Source: Bacteroidota bacterium (GTDB lineage: Bacteria; Bacteroidota; Bacteroidia; Chitinophagales; Chitinophagaceae). From it: a stretch of DNA of 41,559 bases. Both the position numbers and the translations under genes were made by a program. Of the stretch, positions 9,348-17,400 are shown piece after piece. Below the pieces are notes generated by a model. It was not told the DNA's origin. It was given only the letters and a program-made list of their open reading frames with translations, and searched no databases. The stretch spans positions 1 through 41,559 of the forward strand of contig SYEV01000044.1 in assembly GCA_005800655.1 (NCBI GenBank). The letters are read 5' to 3'. The first letter of the stretch is position 1. Each line of letters opens with the position of its first letter.

Positions 9348-10043
9348 TTAATTATTGGCTTGGCTGATGCGTTCTTCCGCCCATTGTAATGCAATGGTCA
9401 GTTGTTCTTCTCTAGAAATATTTGAATTGTCTAAAACCAAGGCATCATCCGCTTGTTTTAAGGGACTGTGTTCCCGGGTGGTATCAATCAAATCACGGTG
9501 TTGCAAATTTTCTGCAATTTCTTCAACCGTAATTGCTGGATTTTTTGCACTTAATTCCCAAAATCTTCTTTGCACTCTAATTTCAGGGCTAGCAGTTACG
9601 AATATTTTTAATTCCGCTTTCGGAAAAACAACCGTTCCAATATCACGTCCATCCATGACAATTCCTTTTGATACGCCCATGGCTTGCTGCTGTGCAACAG
9701 CAAAATCTCGAACAAGGGCAATGGCGGCCACTTCACTAACTTTTTGGCTTACCCGCATTTCCCGAATTTCTTGTTCTACATTCTCCTCATTTAAATACAT
9801 ATCACTTTGTAAAGTGGTCGAATTGTATTTGAATTGAAGTGTGATTTTGTTTAACGCAGCTGCAATGTCGAAATTGTTGTCAAAATCAATTCCTGCTCTT
9901 AAAAAAAATAAAGCAACTGCACGATACATGGCCCCGGTATCTATAAAAACATATTGCAAATTTTTTGCCATGGCTTTTGCTAACGTGCTTTTACCACAGG
10001 AGGAAAATCCGTCAATCGCAATAATTATTTTTTGATTAGCCAT
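9348..10043 (-). CDS. cmk: (d)CMP kinase
   Basis: Cytidylate kinase phosphorylates CMP and dCMP. The P-loop GFSSCGKSTLAKAMA lies at about 12-26, followed by FIDTGAMYRAVALFFL (CMP-site DTGAMYRA), MDGRDIGTVVFP (the DGRDIGT motif) and AELKIFVTASPEIRVQRR (lid). The length of 231 residues is normal. Its ATG overlaps the stop of the upstream mrp gene by one base, so the two are cotranscribed and probably translationally coupled. The pairing with mrp suggests no functional link beyond shared expression. Confidence 0.95.
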   Translation of the reverse strand: MANQKIIIAIDGFSSCGKSTLAKAMAKNLQYVFIDTGAMYRAVALFFLRAGIDFDNNFDIAAALNKITLQFKYNSTTLQSDMYLNEENVEQEIREMRVSQKVSEVAAIALVRDFAVAQQQAMGVSKGIVMDGRDIGTVVFPKAELKIFVTASPEIRVQRRFWELSAKNPAITVEEIAENLQHRDLIDTTREHSPLKQADDALVLDNSNISREEQLTIALQWAEERISQANN

Positions 10044-11134
10044 TATTCAACATTAATCGTTTGTGTTTTAGGAAGATTGGCATTACGAATGGCAATTTGT
10101 CGGACTGCTTGTGAAACTACGGTCCGCAAAGCATTTTTAGAAATTTCATCCTTCCCAACCATCGCCGGAACGCCTTCATCTCCGCCTTCTCTTATAGATT
10201 GCACCAATGGTATTTGACCAAGGAATGGTAAATCATATTCTTCCGATAAGTTGCGACCACCTTCTTTTCCAAATAAATAATATTTATTATTCGGTAATTC
10301 TTCAGGGGTAAAATAAGCCATATTTTCAACCAACCCAATGATCGGCACTTTAATATTTGATTGGCCAAACATAGCGATTGCTTTTTTAGCATCTGCGAGT
10401 GCCACTGTTTGTGGTGTAGTCACGATCACTACCCCAGTAACAGGCACCGTTTGCATAATTGTTAAATGTATATCTCCTGTTCCAGGAGGCATATCAATCA
10501 CTAAATAATCCAACGCTCCCCAATCCACATCAGTAATAAATTGGCGAATTGCACTACTTGCCATTGGACCTCTCCAAACCACCGCATCTTTTTCATCCAC
10601 TAACAAACCAATACTCATTAAACGAATACCAAATTTTTCTAAAGGCAAAATAATACCTTTCCCGTTATCATCTTTCATCAAAGGGCGTTGTCCACGAACT
10701 CCAAACATAATTGGAACGCTTGGACCATAAATATCCGCATCCATTAATCCAACTTTTGCACCACCTTCCGCTAATGCCAATGCTAAATTTGCAGATACCG
10801 TGCTTTTACCAACACCACCCTTACCACTTACTACCGCAATAATATTTTTTACTTGTGCTAAAACTGATTTCTCATCCTGTCTTCTACTGGTTGTATTTGA
10901 AGTAAAGTTCACAGTAACAATTGCCTGCTTATTGACCAATAATTTAATTGCATTTTCACAAGCATTTTTCATCAAATCCTTCATTGGACATGCTGGTGTA
11001 GTTAGTACAATGGTAAAACTTACATGATCCCCATCCACTACTAAATCGGTAATCATATTCAAAGTAACCAAGTCCTTACCCAAATCAGGCTCCTGCACAT
11101 TACTTAATGCTTTTAGTATCAAATCCACTGTCAT
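10043..11134 (-). CDS. mrp: Mrp/ApbC-type Fe-S carrier P-loop ATPase
   Basis: The protein joins an N-terminal DUF59 (MIP18/PaaD-like) domain, residues about 1-80 with TTPACPMKD, to a SIMIBI P-loop ATPase with the deviant Walker A SGKGGVGKST (103-112), MDADIYGPSVP and DYLVIDMPPGTGD. These proteins bind and transfer Fe-S clusters. The CxxC pair that carries the bridging cluster in typical Mrp/Nbp35 proteins is absent: the corresponding place reads YFTPEELPNNKYYLFG, and only Cys49 and Cys59 occur in the whole protein. I chose the ATG at 11134 (363 residues) because an upstream start at 11170 would overlap the promoter box at 11168-11175. It is cotranscribed with cmk. Confidence 0.92.
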   Translation of the reverse strand: MTVDLILKALSNVQEPDLGKDLVTLNMITDLVVDGDHVSFTIVLTTPACPMKDLMKNACENAIKLLVNKQAIVTVNFTSNTTSRRQDEKSVLAQVKNIIAVVSGKGGVGKSTVSANLALALAEGGAKVGLMDADIYGPSVPIMFGVRGQRPLMKDDNGKGIILPLEKFGIRLMSIGLLVDEKDAVVWRGPMASSAIRQFITDVDWGALDYLVIDMPPGTGDIHLTIMQTVPVTGVVIVTTPQTVALADAKKAIAMFGQSNIKVPIIGLVENMAYFTPEELPNNKYYLFGKEGGRNLSEEYDLPFLGQIPLVQSIREGGDEGVPAMVGKDEISKNALRTVVSQAVRQIAIRNANLPKTQTINVE

Positions 11135-11167
11135 TTTGAAAGTTTTTGTTAAAAAAATAGCGACGTG

Positions 11168-11175
11168 CAAAGTTA
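11168..11175 (-). promoter_or_regulatory. -7 box (TAACTTTG) for mrp-cmk
   Basis: The minus strand reads TAACTTTG, an exact consensus match, 33 nt before the ATG at 11134. It overlaps the alternative upstream start at 11170, which argues against that start. Confidence 0.55.
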
Positions 11176-11285
11176 AGTCTCAATAGGCTTATTTTGCAGT
11201 TTTAATTGGAGGATTATCCATTTTTATACTAAAAACAGGCCATTTTGATCATAAAAAATGGTGTGGTTTTTTAAGGATTACCCCT

Positions 11286-11293
11286 TAATTTTG
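11286..11293 (+). promoter_or_regulatory. -7 box (TAATTTTG) just before the 11300 start
   Basis: This exact TAnnTTTG match lies 6 nt before the ATG at 11300. It lies inside the longer reading frame that begins at 11258, so it supports the later start and a near-leaderless message. Confidence 0.5.
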
Positions 11294-11299
11294 CACCAC

Positions 11300-11956
11300 A
11301 TGCGACAAGGTCACCTATTTACACTAGTAATCGTTTTTGCATTAACGCCATTCACCAATTTTGCGCAAACTACCGCGCCCGATATTTACCGTGATTCGGT
11401 CGTACAATTGTATGGAGTGGTGATGACTGCAGATAGTTTAAAAGCCATTCCATTTGCAAGTGTGGTGGTAAATAAAAAAGGACGAGGCACGATCACCAAT
11501 AACGATGGGGTATTTTCGATTGCAGTTAATAAAGGAGAAAATATTACCTTCTCTTGTATTGGGTTTAAAAATAGGACTATCAGCATCCCCGAAAATTTAG
11601 AAGGCAATCAATATAGTGTGATTCAATTAATGATCAATGACACTAATTTTTTACCTGCCACCATTTTAAAACCGCGTCCTACCAGAGCACAATTTGAACG
11701 CGATTTTGTGAATGCAAAAATCGACGACGACTTATACGAAACGGCAAGAAAAAACACTAGCGCAAGTCAAAAAAGAATCATCTTATCTAGTTTACCTTTT
11801 GATGGAAAAGAAGCAGTTGGCGCATCGCTCAACCAACAGGCATCAAAATATTATTATTCAGGTCAATTGCCGCCAATGAATATATTAAACCCTGCGGCTT
11901 GGAAAAGTTTTATTAACTCATGGAAAAGGGGAGATTATAAATCAAGAAAAAAATAA
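11300..11956 (+). CDS. exported carboxypeptidase-regulatory-like (CarboxypepD_reg) protein
   Basis: From the ATG at 11300 the 218-residue product begins with a signal peptide (hydrophobic core LFTLVIVFALTPF, cleavage likely after NFAQ). Residues about 35-115 form a beta-sandwich of the CarboxypepD_reg-like type (LYGVVMTADSLKAIPFASVVV, GTITNNDGVFSIAV, ITFSCIGFKNRTI). This fold is common at the N-terminus of TonB-dependent receptors but here stands alone with a basic C-terminal tail ending KSRKK. It is probably periplasmic or envelope associated; its role is unknown. It lies 3 bp before the hydroxyacyl-CoA dehydrogenase gene, so the two share a transcript. Confidence 0.75.
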   Translation: MRQGHLFTLVIVFALTPFTNFAQTTAPDIYRDSVVQLYGVVMTADSLKAIPFASVVVNKKGRGTITNNDGVFSIAVNKGENITFSCIGFKNRTISIPENLEGNQYSVIQLMINDTNFLPATILKPRPTRAQFERDFVNAKIDDDLYETARKNTSASQKRIILSSLPFDGKEAVGASLNQQASKYYYSGQLPPMNILNPAAWKSFINSWKRGDYKSRKK

Positions 11957-11959
11957 TAC

Positions 11960-12805
11960 ATGAAAATGATTGCAGTCATTGGCGCAGGAACCATGGGAAA
12001 TGGTATTGCACATATATTTGCACAACATCATTTTTTAGTACATCTAATAGACACCGATCAATCAGCTTTAGACAAAGCCATCAGCACCATTGAAAAAAAC
12101 GCAGATCGACAAATTGCCAAGGGAACCCTTACCATTACTAGCAAAGAAACCCTTCTATCCAATATAACCACTTATACTGATTTGAATACCGGCATTGGAG
12201 ATGCTGATTTAATTATTGAAGCCGCCACTGAAAATAGTGTTGTTAAAAAAAAGATATTCGCAGCGATGGATACATATGCAAAACCTAATTGCATATTAGC
12301 AACAAACACATCGAGCATTTCTATAAGCGAACTAGCCGCAGCTACACAAAGGCCTACCCAAGTGATAGGAATGCATTTTATGAATCCGGTACCTGTGATG
12401 AAATTAGTGGAAGTAATCAATAGCAAGGAAACGGACCCTTCAGTTACTAAAACAATTGTATCCTTAACGGAACAATTAGGAAAAATTCCTTGCGTTGTAA
12501 ACGATTTTCCTGGTTTTATCGCAAATCGAATTTTAATGCCCATGATTAATGAAGCAATTATTGCTTTGTCGGAGGGCGTCAGCGACGCTGGCACTATTGA
12601 TCAAATTATGAAATTAGGTATGGCCCACCCCATGGGGCCTTTGCAACTAGCCGATTACATTGGGCTCGATGTTTGTAAAAATATTCTAGAGATCATGGAA
12701 GCAGGATTGAATAATTCAAAATATGCGCCTGCAGGTTTATTGGTACAAAAAGTTGCCGAGGGAAAATTAGGCGTTAAAACAGGAGAAGGATTTTATAAAT
12801 ATTAA
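11960..12805 (+). CDS. hbd: 3-hydroxybutyryl-CoA (3-hydroxyacyl-CoA) dehydrogenase
   Basis: This is a monofunctional NAD-dependent 3-hydroxyacyl-CoA dehydrogenase of 281 residues, the usual size. The Rossmann motif VIGAGTMGNGIAHIFA is at residues 5-20. The catalytic region reads IGMHFMNPVPVMKLVEVI, with the His of HFMNP and the following Glu forming the dyad. NDFPGFIANRILMPMINEA and HPMGPLQLADYIGLD are the C-terminal dimerisation signatures. It could act in fatty-acid or butyrate-type metabolism, or as the PaaH step of aromatic degradation. No thiolase or enoyl-CoA hydratase is adjacent, so the pathway stays open. It converges on yigZ with only 7 bp between stops. Confidence 0.9.
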   Translation: MKMIAVIGAGTMGNGIAHIFAQHHFLVHLIDTDQSALDKAISTIEKNADRQIAKGTLTITSKETLLSNITTYTDLNTGIGDADLIIEAATENSVVKKKIFAAMDTYAKPNCILATNTSSISISELAAATQRPTQVIGMHFMNPVPVMKLVEVINSKETDPSVTKTIVSLTEQLGKIPCVVNDFPGFIANRILMPMINEAIIALSEGVSDAGTIDQIMKLGMAHPMGPLQLADYIGLDVCKNILEIMEAGLNNSKYAPAGLLVQKVAEGKLGVKTGEGFYKY

Positions 12806-12812
12806 TAAGTCA

Positions 12813-13424
12813 TTAAACTACTAAAGTGGTTGAATAACTTACCCCTTTGAGATCATTTAACTTGTTCATGACTTCATCCAATCGTAATTTAGGAATACCC
12901 ACTTTTAAAGAAATAAATAATTGCGCTGATTGTGAAACCACAGAACAATTGTATTGTTTTAAAACCATCATCACTTCATTCATTTGATGGTAATCAAAAT
13001 TAATTTCATAGTTCAACTCCACTGCTTTTTGAATTTGTGGCGTTAACTGCAATGCCAATGAAGTGGCCGTTTTATAAGCATGAATCAAACCAGGCACGCC
13101 TAATAAACTACCGCCAAAATAGCGGACCACCACCACTAGTACATTAGTTAATTCCTTGCTATCCATTTGACCCAAAATAGGACGCCCAGCTGTTCCAGAC
13201 GGCTCGCCATCATCACTAACCCTAAAGGTAACGCCATCAACACCTAGGCGATAAGCAAAGCAATGATGTACCGCTTTGGGGTGTTCCTTTTTTAATTGTG
13301 CGACTAATTTTTTACACTGATCAATACTTTGTGCTGGATAAGCATAAGCAATAAATCTGCTGCCACGATCCTTAAATTCAGCCATGGCCGTTTGCTCGAT
13401 GGTATTGTAATGAAAGGGACTCAT
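12813..13424 (-). CDS. yigZ: YigZ/IMPACT family protein
   Basis: This 203-residue protein is a YigZ/UPF0029 (IMPACT N-terminal) family member. Visible marks are EFKDRGSRFIAYAYPA, HHCFAYRLG, SDDGEPSGTAGRPIL and VVVVRYFGGSLLGVPGLIHAY, which together are diagnostic. The C-terminal part (about 140-203) is the family's small ferredoxin-like domain (DUF1949). The eukaryotic relative IMPACT affects translation control, but the bacterial role is unclear. A TAGCTTTG promoter box lies 34 nt before the start. The gene is divergent from prmC. Confidence 0.88.
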   Translation of the reverse strand: MSPFHYNTIEQTAMAEFKDRGSRFIAYAYPAQSIDQCKKLVAQLKKEHPKAVHHCFAYRLGVDGVTFRVSDDGEPSGTAGRPILGQMDSKELTNVLVVVVRYFGGSLLGVPGLIHAYKTATSLALQLTPQIQKAVELNYEINFDYHQMNEVMMVLKQYNCSVVSQSAQLFISLKVGIPKLRLDEVMNKLNDLKGVSYSTTLVV

Positions 13425-13458
13425 GCAGGGAATAAATAGTATTTATAATTATTTGATG

Positions 13459-13466
13459 CAAAGCTA
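13459..13466 (-). promoter_or_regulatory. -7 box (TAGCTTTG) for yigZ
   Basis: The minus strand reads TAGCTTTG, an exact consensus match, 34 nt before the yigZ ATG at 13424. Confidence 0.45.
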
Positions 13467-13488
13467 GTTCATAATGCGTAATCATTAG

Positions 13489-13496
13489 TAACATTG
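13489..13496 (+). promoter_or_regulatory. -7 box (TAACATTG) 4 nt before prmC
   Basis: One mismatch to TAnnTTTG, with exactly 4 nt (CAGT) before the ATG. The spacing matches that of the ABC-F, fmt, rlpA-like and hxpB-like genes in this window. Confidence 0.45.
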
Positions 13497-13500
13497 CAGT

Positions 13501-14364
13501 ATGACTTTACTTGAAAGCAAACAAGCATTAAAAGCGCAACTAGCGGATCAATTTGACGCCATTGAACTGAACAGCTTATTGTCCATGTTATTTGAACATG
13601 TTACTGGAAACAACCAACTACAACAAGTCATTCATAAAAACGATCAGTTAAATGAGGTACAATTAAATGAGCTGAAGAAATATGCTGAAGAATTAGCCAA
13701 AGGAAAACCCATACAATATATTTTAGGTAAAGCTTGGTTTATGGGTAAAGAATATATAGTTAATGATCAGGTATTAATACCACGCCCTGAAACTGAAGAG
13801 TTAGTAGAATGGGTCCTTGAATATGCGGAAATTATTAATAAGCCATTACAAATCATTGATATTGGAACAGGCTCCGGCTGCATACCCATTGCATTAAAAA
13901 CAGCATTGCCCAATTGTACCATTACTGGATTAGATATTAGCGAAGCTGCATTAGCGGTCGCTAAATTAAATGCATCGCAATTAAATACAAATGTAGAATG
14001 GATTCAACAGGATATTTTAATGTCTGCTTCCATGCCAAGCAATTATGATATTATAGTGAGCAACCCACCCTATATTCCATTTAATGAAAAAGTAAATATG
14101 CAAGTGCAAGTAAAAAATTATGAACCCGCACTCGCGTTATTTGTAACCAATGAGGATCCTTTAATTTTTTATAGAATCATCGCAAGATTAGGCAAGCAAT
14201 GCCTAAACCCCAATGGTCAATTATTTTTTGAAATGCATTATGACCAAGGCAAAGCCATCCAATCCTTATTTGACGAAATGGGCTATCATGCAGAATTAAG
14301 AAAGGACATGTTTGGAAAAGATCGAATGATTCGCGCAAGCTTAAAACCAAAACAAGGGGTATAA
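13501..14364 (+). CDS. prmC: peptide chain release factor N5-glutamine methyltransferase
   Basis: PrmC (HemK) methylates the glutamine of the GGQ motif in release factors. The N-terminal helical bundle (about 1-80) ends in KGKPIQYILGKAWFMG, followed by VLIPRPETEELVEWV, the SAM loop IDIGTGSGCIPIALK (119-133) and the catalytic SNPPYIPF (187-194). The length of 287 residues is normal. The product ends with an unremarkable basic tail. Its stop directly abuts the stop of the convergent exbD gene (14364/14365), leaving no room for a separate terminator. Confidence 0.95.
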   Translation: MTLLESKQALKAQLADQFDAIELNSLLSMLFEHVTGNNQLQQVIHKNDQLNEVQLNELKKYAEELAKGKPIQYILGKAWFMGKEYIVNDQVLIPRPETEELVEWVLEYAEIINKPLQIIDIGTGSGCIPIALKTALPNCTITGLDISEAALAVAKLNASQLNTNVEWIQQDILMSASMPSNYDIIVSNPPYIPFNEKVNMQVQVKNYEPALALFVTNEDPLIFYRIIARLGKQCLNPNGQLFFEMHYDQGKAIQSLFDEMGYHAELRKDMFGKDRMIRASLKPKQGV

Positions 14365-14763
14365 TTAACGAGAAGGATCAACGGCGATTACAGGCGTTGC
14401 CCCTAATTGCTTTATAATTTGCATGACTCTAATGGTGGTACCCAAACTTGCAACACTATCCCCATTGATGACCACTGAGGGTTTGTCCGTTTCCTTTGCT
14501 AAAAATATTTTTAATTGGCTTGCTAATGAATCTATGGTTACGGGCGCAGCGCCAATAAATAATTTTTGATCCTTATCAATGGTCACGACCACAGTTTGTT
14601 TGGCCTTGGTATCTGTGGATGACTTAGGATTCGATACTTTAATGACATTTGGATTTGCTAAAGTAGATACAATCAAAAAGAATAATAATAAAATAAATAA
14701 AATATCATTCAGTGCGCCTGTATGCACTTCAGGGGAATGTCTTAATCTAGATTTTAAATTCAT
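14365..14763 (-). CDS. exbD: ExbD/TolR-family biopolymer transport protein
   Basis: The 132-residue protein has the ExbD/TolR layout: a short basic cytoplasmic N-terminus (MNLKSRLRHSPEVHTGALNDI), one transmembrane helix (about 19-37, with the conserved region around LNDILFILLLFFLIVS) and a periplasmic domain. The aspartate that carries protons is probably Asp20, in ALNDIL. It forms a proton channel with the ExbB-like protein encoded 10 bp upstream, powering TonB or Tol-type outer-membrane work. TonB itself is not in this window. Choice between Exb and Tol function cannot be made from these two genes. Confidence 0.88.
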   Translation of the reverse strand: MNLKSRLRHSPEVHTGALNDILFILLLFFLIVSTLANPNVIKVSNPKSSTDTKAKQTVVVTIDKDQKLFIGAAPVTIDSLASQLKIFLAKETDKPSVVINGDSVASLGTTIRVMQIIKQLGATPVIAVDPSR

Positions 14764-14773
14764 ATAAGATAGA

Positions 14774-15424
14774 TTAAGAATGAGTAGGCTCTTGTAAAAT
14801 ATCTAAAAAATCAGCACTCGCTGTTTCCATTTTATTAGCAGTTTTGTCAATTTGAGTTGTTAAATAGTTGTGACCTACATAAGCAATCAAACCAATAATT
14901 AGACCAGTAGCCGACGTGATCATTTTTGTATAAATACCGCCTGCAATGGTATTTAAAGTATACTCACCAGTGGATGCAATACCATAAAACAATTGTACCA
15001 TGCCGATAATCGTTCCTAAGAACCCAAACATTGGTGCAATTCCTGCCACCAATGATAAAATATTTAAATTTCGTTCCATGGAATACATTTCAAGCTTACC
15101 TACATTTTCCATACTCTTTTCTATAGCATCTAATGGCTTACCAATGCGCATGACCCCTTTTTCAATCATCTTCGCCACCGGATTATCTGTATTTTTTGCC
15201 AATGTTTTAGCAGCACCTAAATTTCCTGAAATAATATTATCCCGAATAATAAGCATGAACTTAGGATCAATGGTTCCTGCTTTTTTTATAGCAATCATTC
15301 GCTCAAAAAAAACATATATCGCAATCACTAATAAAAGATATAATGGATACATAATGTATCCCCCTTTTTGCAATAAGCTGAATAAGGATATTTTATTTTC
15401 GGCAACTTGTAACAAGAATAACAT
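14774..15424 (-). CDS. exbB: ExbB/TolQ/MotA-type proton channel protein
   Basis: This is a MotA/TolQ/ExbB-family protein with three predicted transmembrane segments: about 23-43 (YIMYPLYLLLVIAIYVFF), about 130-150 (NILSLVAGIAPMFGFLGTIIG) and about 170-192 (ITSATGLIIGLIAYVGHN). The conserved LGTIIGMVQLF and the GGIYTKMITSATGLIIGL helix are the family core. I prefer the ATG at 15424 (216 residues) to an in-frame TTG at 15433; a TAACTTTA box lies 18 nt further upstream. It precedes exbD by 10 bp in the same operon and forms the pentameric part of the energising complex. Confidence 0.9.
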   Translation of the reverse strand: MLFLLQVAENKISLFSLLQKGGYIMYPLYLLLVIAIYVFFERMIAIKKAGTIDPKFMLIIRDNIISGNLGAAKTLAKNTDNPVAKMIEKGVMRIGKPLDAIEKSMENVGKLEMYSMERNLNILSLVAGIAPMFGFLGTIIGMVQLFYGIASTGEYTLNTIAGGIYTKMITSATGLIIGLIAYVGHNYLTTQIDKTANKMETASADFLDILQEPTHS

Positions 15425-15442
15425 GGCGTTCAATTTATTTTT

Positions 15443-15450
15443 TAAAGTTA
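15443..15450 (-). promoter_or_regulatory. -7 box (TAACTTTA) for exbB-exbD
   Basis: The minus strand reads TAACTTTA, one base from the consensus, 18 nt before the exbB ATG. Confidence 0.4.
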
Positions 15451-15496
15451 AAAGGTTTTATTTGAAAATGGGTGCATGTGAATAACTATCAATTTG

Positions 15497-16738
15497 TTAA
15501 AATATTTCCACCAAATTAACAAGCACTTCCACCGACTTTTGCATATCAGATACACCTATCCACTCATGCTTGCTATGTATAGCCTGCATGCCTGTAAATA
15601 TATTGGGTGCAGGAAGTCCTAAAAAACTTAACCTACTGCCATCCGTACCCCCTCGAATGGGTTCTACGATGGGCAAAACACCTGCTTTTTTATAAGCAGC
15701 TAATGCGTTTTCCACTAAAATGGGATGAAGATCGATGACCTCCCGCATATTTCTATATTGCTCCTTAATCGTATAAGTAATATGCGCTTTCGAAAAATCA
15801 GGATTTTGCAATAAAACATGATCAGCAATCAATTTTAATTTATTGACGTGTTCTTTTAGTTTATGTGTGTCATGATCACGAATTAAAAACTCTAACCTTG
15901 CTTTTTCTGCCCCGCCTGAAATATGATTTGGGTGTACAAAACCTTCCCTTTGTTGGGTATGCTCTGGACATAACTCCTGCTTAGGTAATGTGGCAATAAT
16001 TTCACCAGCTATTTTAATGGCATTTTGCATGACCCCTTTGGCTGCACCCGGATGTGCAATAACGCCATGAATATCCATCGTTAAATAATCAGCACTAAAA
16101 GTTTCCATTTCAAAACAACCTAATTCACCCCCATCTAAAGTATATGCATAATCGGCACCTAATTTTTTTAAGTCTAAAAAATCAGTACCTCTTCCCACTT
16201 CTTCATCGGGTGTAAATAATAATTTAATGGTCCCATGTAAAATTTCGGGATGTTGCATTAGGTATTCCGCAAAGGACATAATGATTGCAACACCTGCCTT
16301 GTCATCTGCACCTAACAAAGTATTCCCAGAGGCAGTTATTATATCCTTACCAATAAAATTTTTCAAATAAGGATAGGCATCCGTTGAAATTACTTGCGAA
16401 TGATCATCGGGCAACACCAATGACTGTCCATTGTAATTTTTATGTAAAATGGGTTTCACATCGGTGCCACTGCAATCAGGAGCGGTATCCATATGTGCAC
16501 AAAAACACAACACTGGTTTTTGCGCAGCTGTATTGGAAGGAATTGTTGCCATCACATAGCCATAAGCATCTAAGTCCACTTGCAGAATACCCATAGCTTT
16601 CAATTCTTCCACCAATAGTTTGGCTAAATTAAGTTGCTTGTCGGTGGAAGGGAAACTAGTACTATCAGGATCACTCTGCGTATCAATTTGAACATAACGC
16701 ATAAATCGTTCCGCAATAGGTAACTGATCAAATGACAT
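15497..16738 (-). CDS. pepT: peptidase T (tripeptide aminopeptidase)
   Basis: PepT is an M20-family zinc aminopeptidase that removes the N-terminal residue from tripeptides. Metal and catalytic residues are visible: AHMDTAPDCSG (His82, Asp84), LLGADDKAG (Asp145), TPDEEVGRG (Glu179/Glu180), YTLDGGELG (Asp202) and a C-terminal IHSKHEW histidine. PIRGGTDGSRLSFLGLPAPN is a strong PepT mark. At 413 residues it matches the E. coli enzyme (408). It appears to be cytoplasmic with no signal peptide. It stands alone, downstream of the FKBP gene and its terminator. Confidence 0.95.
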   Translation of the reverse strand: MSFDQLPIAERFMRYVQIDTQSDPDSTSFPSTDKQLNLAKLLVEELKAMGILQVDLDAYGYVMATIPSNTAAQKPVLCFCAHMDTAPDCSGTDVKPILHKNYNGQSLVLPDDHSQVISTDAYPYLKNFIGKDIITASGNTLLGADDKAGVAIIMSFAEYLMQHPEILHGTIKLLFTPDEEVGRGTDFLDLKKLGADYAYTLDGGELGCFEMETFSADYLTMDIHGVIAHPGAAKGVMQNAIKIAGEIIATLPKQELCPEHTQQREGFVHPNHISGGAEKARLEFLIRDHDTHKLKEHVNKLKLIADHVLLQNPDFSKAHITYTIKEQYRNMREVIDLHPILVENALAAYKKAGVLPIVEPIRGGTDGSRLSFLGLPAPNIFTGMQAIHSKHEWIGVSDMQKSVEVLVNLVEIF

Positions 16739-16804
16739 AATTAATTTTTTATACTATTTTTTTCTAAAATGATGCTTGAAGATAATTTGAATTCAGCAAT
16801 TAAA

Positions 16805-16849
16805 AAAGGCTTTCTGTTCCCATCGATGGATGAAAACTAGAAAGCCTTT
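16805..16849 (-). terminator. intrinsic terminator after the FKBP gene
   Basis: AGAAAGCCTTT and AAAGGCTTTCT form a perfect 11-bp stem (16839-16849 with 16805-16815). On the minus strand the stem runs into a T-run (16802-16807), so it terminates the FKBP transcript. Confidence 0.75.
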
Positions 16850-16869
16850 CAAAAGAATATCTTAAGGAA

Positions 16870-17322
16870 TTAAGGCATAATTATTTTAGAAGGAGTATCA
16901 ATACTTACTAATTCTAAAGCAAAGGTTAAATCCTGTCCTGCCAAAGAATGATTCGCATCTAAAACTACTACTTCCTCTTTCACTTCAACTACGGTTACTT
17001 GGAATTGTTGTCCTTGACCGTTATTCATCGTCAAAGCCATTCCAATGGTTGGATTTAAATCGGCTGGAAACTGCGATTTAGGAAATTCAACAATCATTTC
17101 AGGTTGCTTTGGACCATACGCCTCTGTAAATGGGATTTGTATTGTTTTTTTCTCGCCAACAGTCATTCCTAGCACGCCGCTGTCAAATCCTGGAATCACC
17201 ATACCTGCACCTACTTCAAATTCTAAAGGAGCTCTACCTGTTGAGGAATCAAATGTTTCACCACTAGTCAATGTACCGTGATAATGCACTTGAATGGTAT
17301 CCCCATTTTTTACTTGTTGCAT
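16870..17322 (-). CDS. FKBP-type peptidyl-prolyl isomerase (SlyD-like)
   Basis: The 150-residue protein is a SlyD/SlpA-like FKBP prolyl isomerase and chaperone. It shows the FKBP start QVKNGDTIQVHYHGTLTSGETFDSS, the GMTVGEKKTIQIPFTEAYGP junction, the inserted-flap domain (about 70-125, with VEVKEEVVVLDANHSLAGQDL) and the closing strand LTFALELVSI. Unlike E. coli SlyD it has no His-rich C-terminal tail. There is no signal peptide, so it is cytoplasmic. A TACTTTTG box lies 38 nt before the start, and a good hairpin terminator follows the stop. Confidence 0.9.
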   Translation of the reverse strand: MQQVKNGDTIQVHYHGTLTSGETFDSSTGRAPLEFEVGAGMVIPGFDSGVLGMTVGEKKTIQIPFTEAYGPKQPEMIVEFPKSQFPADLNPTIGMALTMNNGQGQQFQVTVVEVKEEVVVLDANHSLAGQDLTFALELVSIDTPSKIIMP

Positions 17323-17360
17323 ATTGTTTATTTTTAATAAAGCACCTAGGGTGCAAAGCG

Positions 17361-17368
17361 CAAAAGTA
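17361..17368 (-). promoter_or_regulatory. -7 box (TACTTTTG) for the FKBP gene
   Basis: The minus strand reads TACTTTTG, an exact consensus match, 38 nt before the ATG at 17322. It is back-to-back with the fmt promoter. Confidence 0.5.
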
Positions 17369-17388
17369 CATAATTATGACAGATAAAC

Positions 17389-17396
17389 TAACTTTG
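17389..17396 (+). promoter_or_regulatory. -7 box (TAACTTTG) 4 nt before fmt
   Basis: An exact TAnnTTTG match followed by CCGC and then the fmt ATG. A leaderless fmt message is predicted. Confidence 0.6.
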
Positions 17397-17400
17397 CCGC

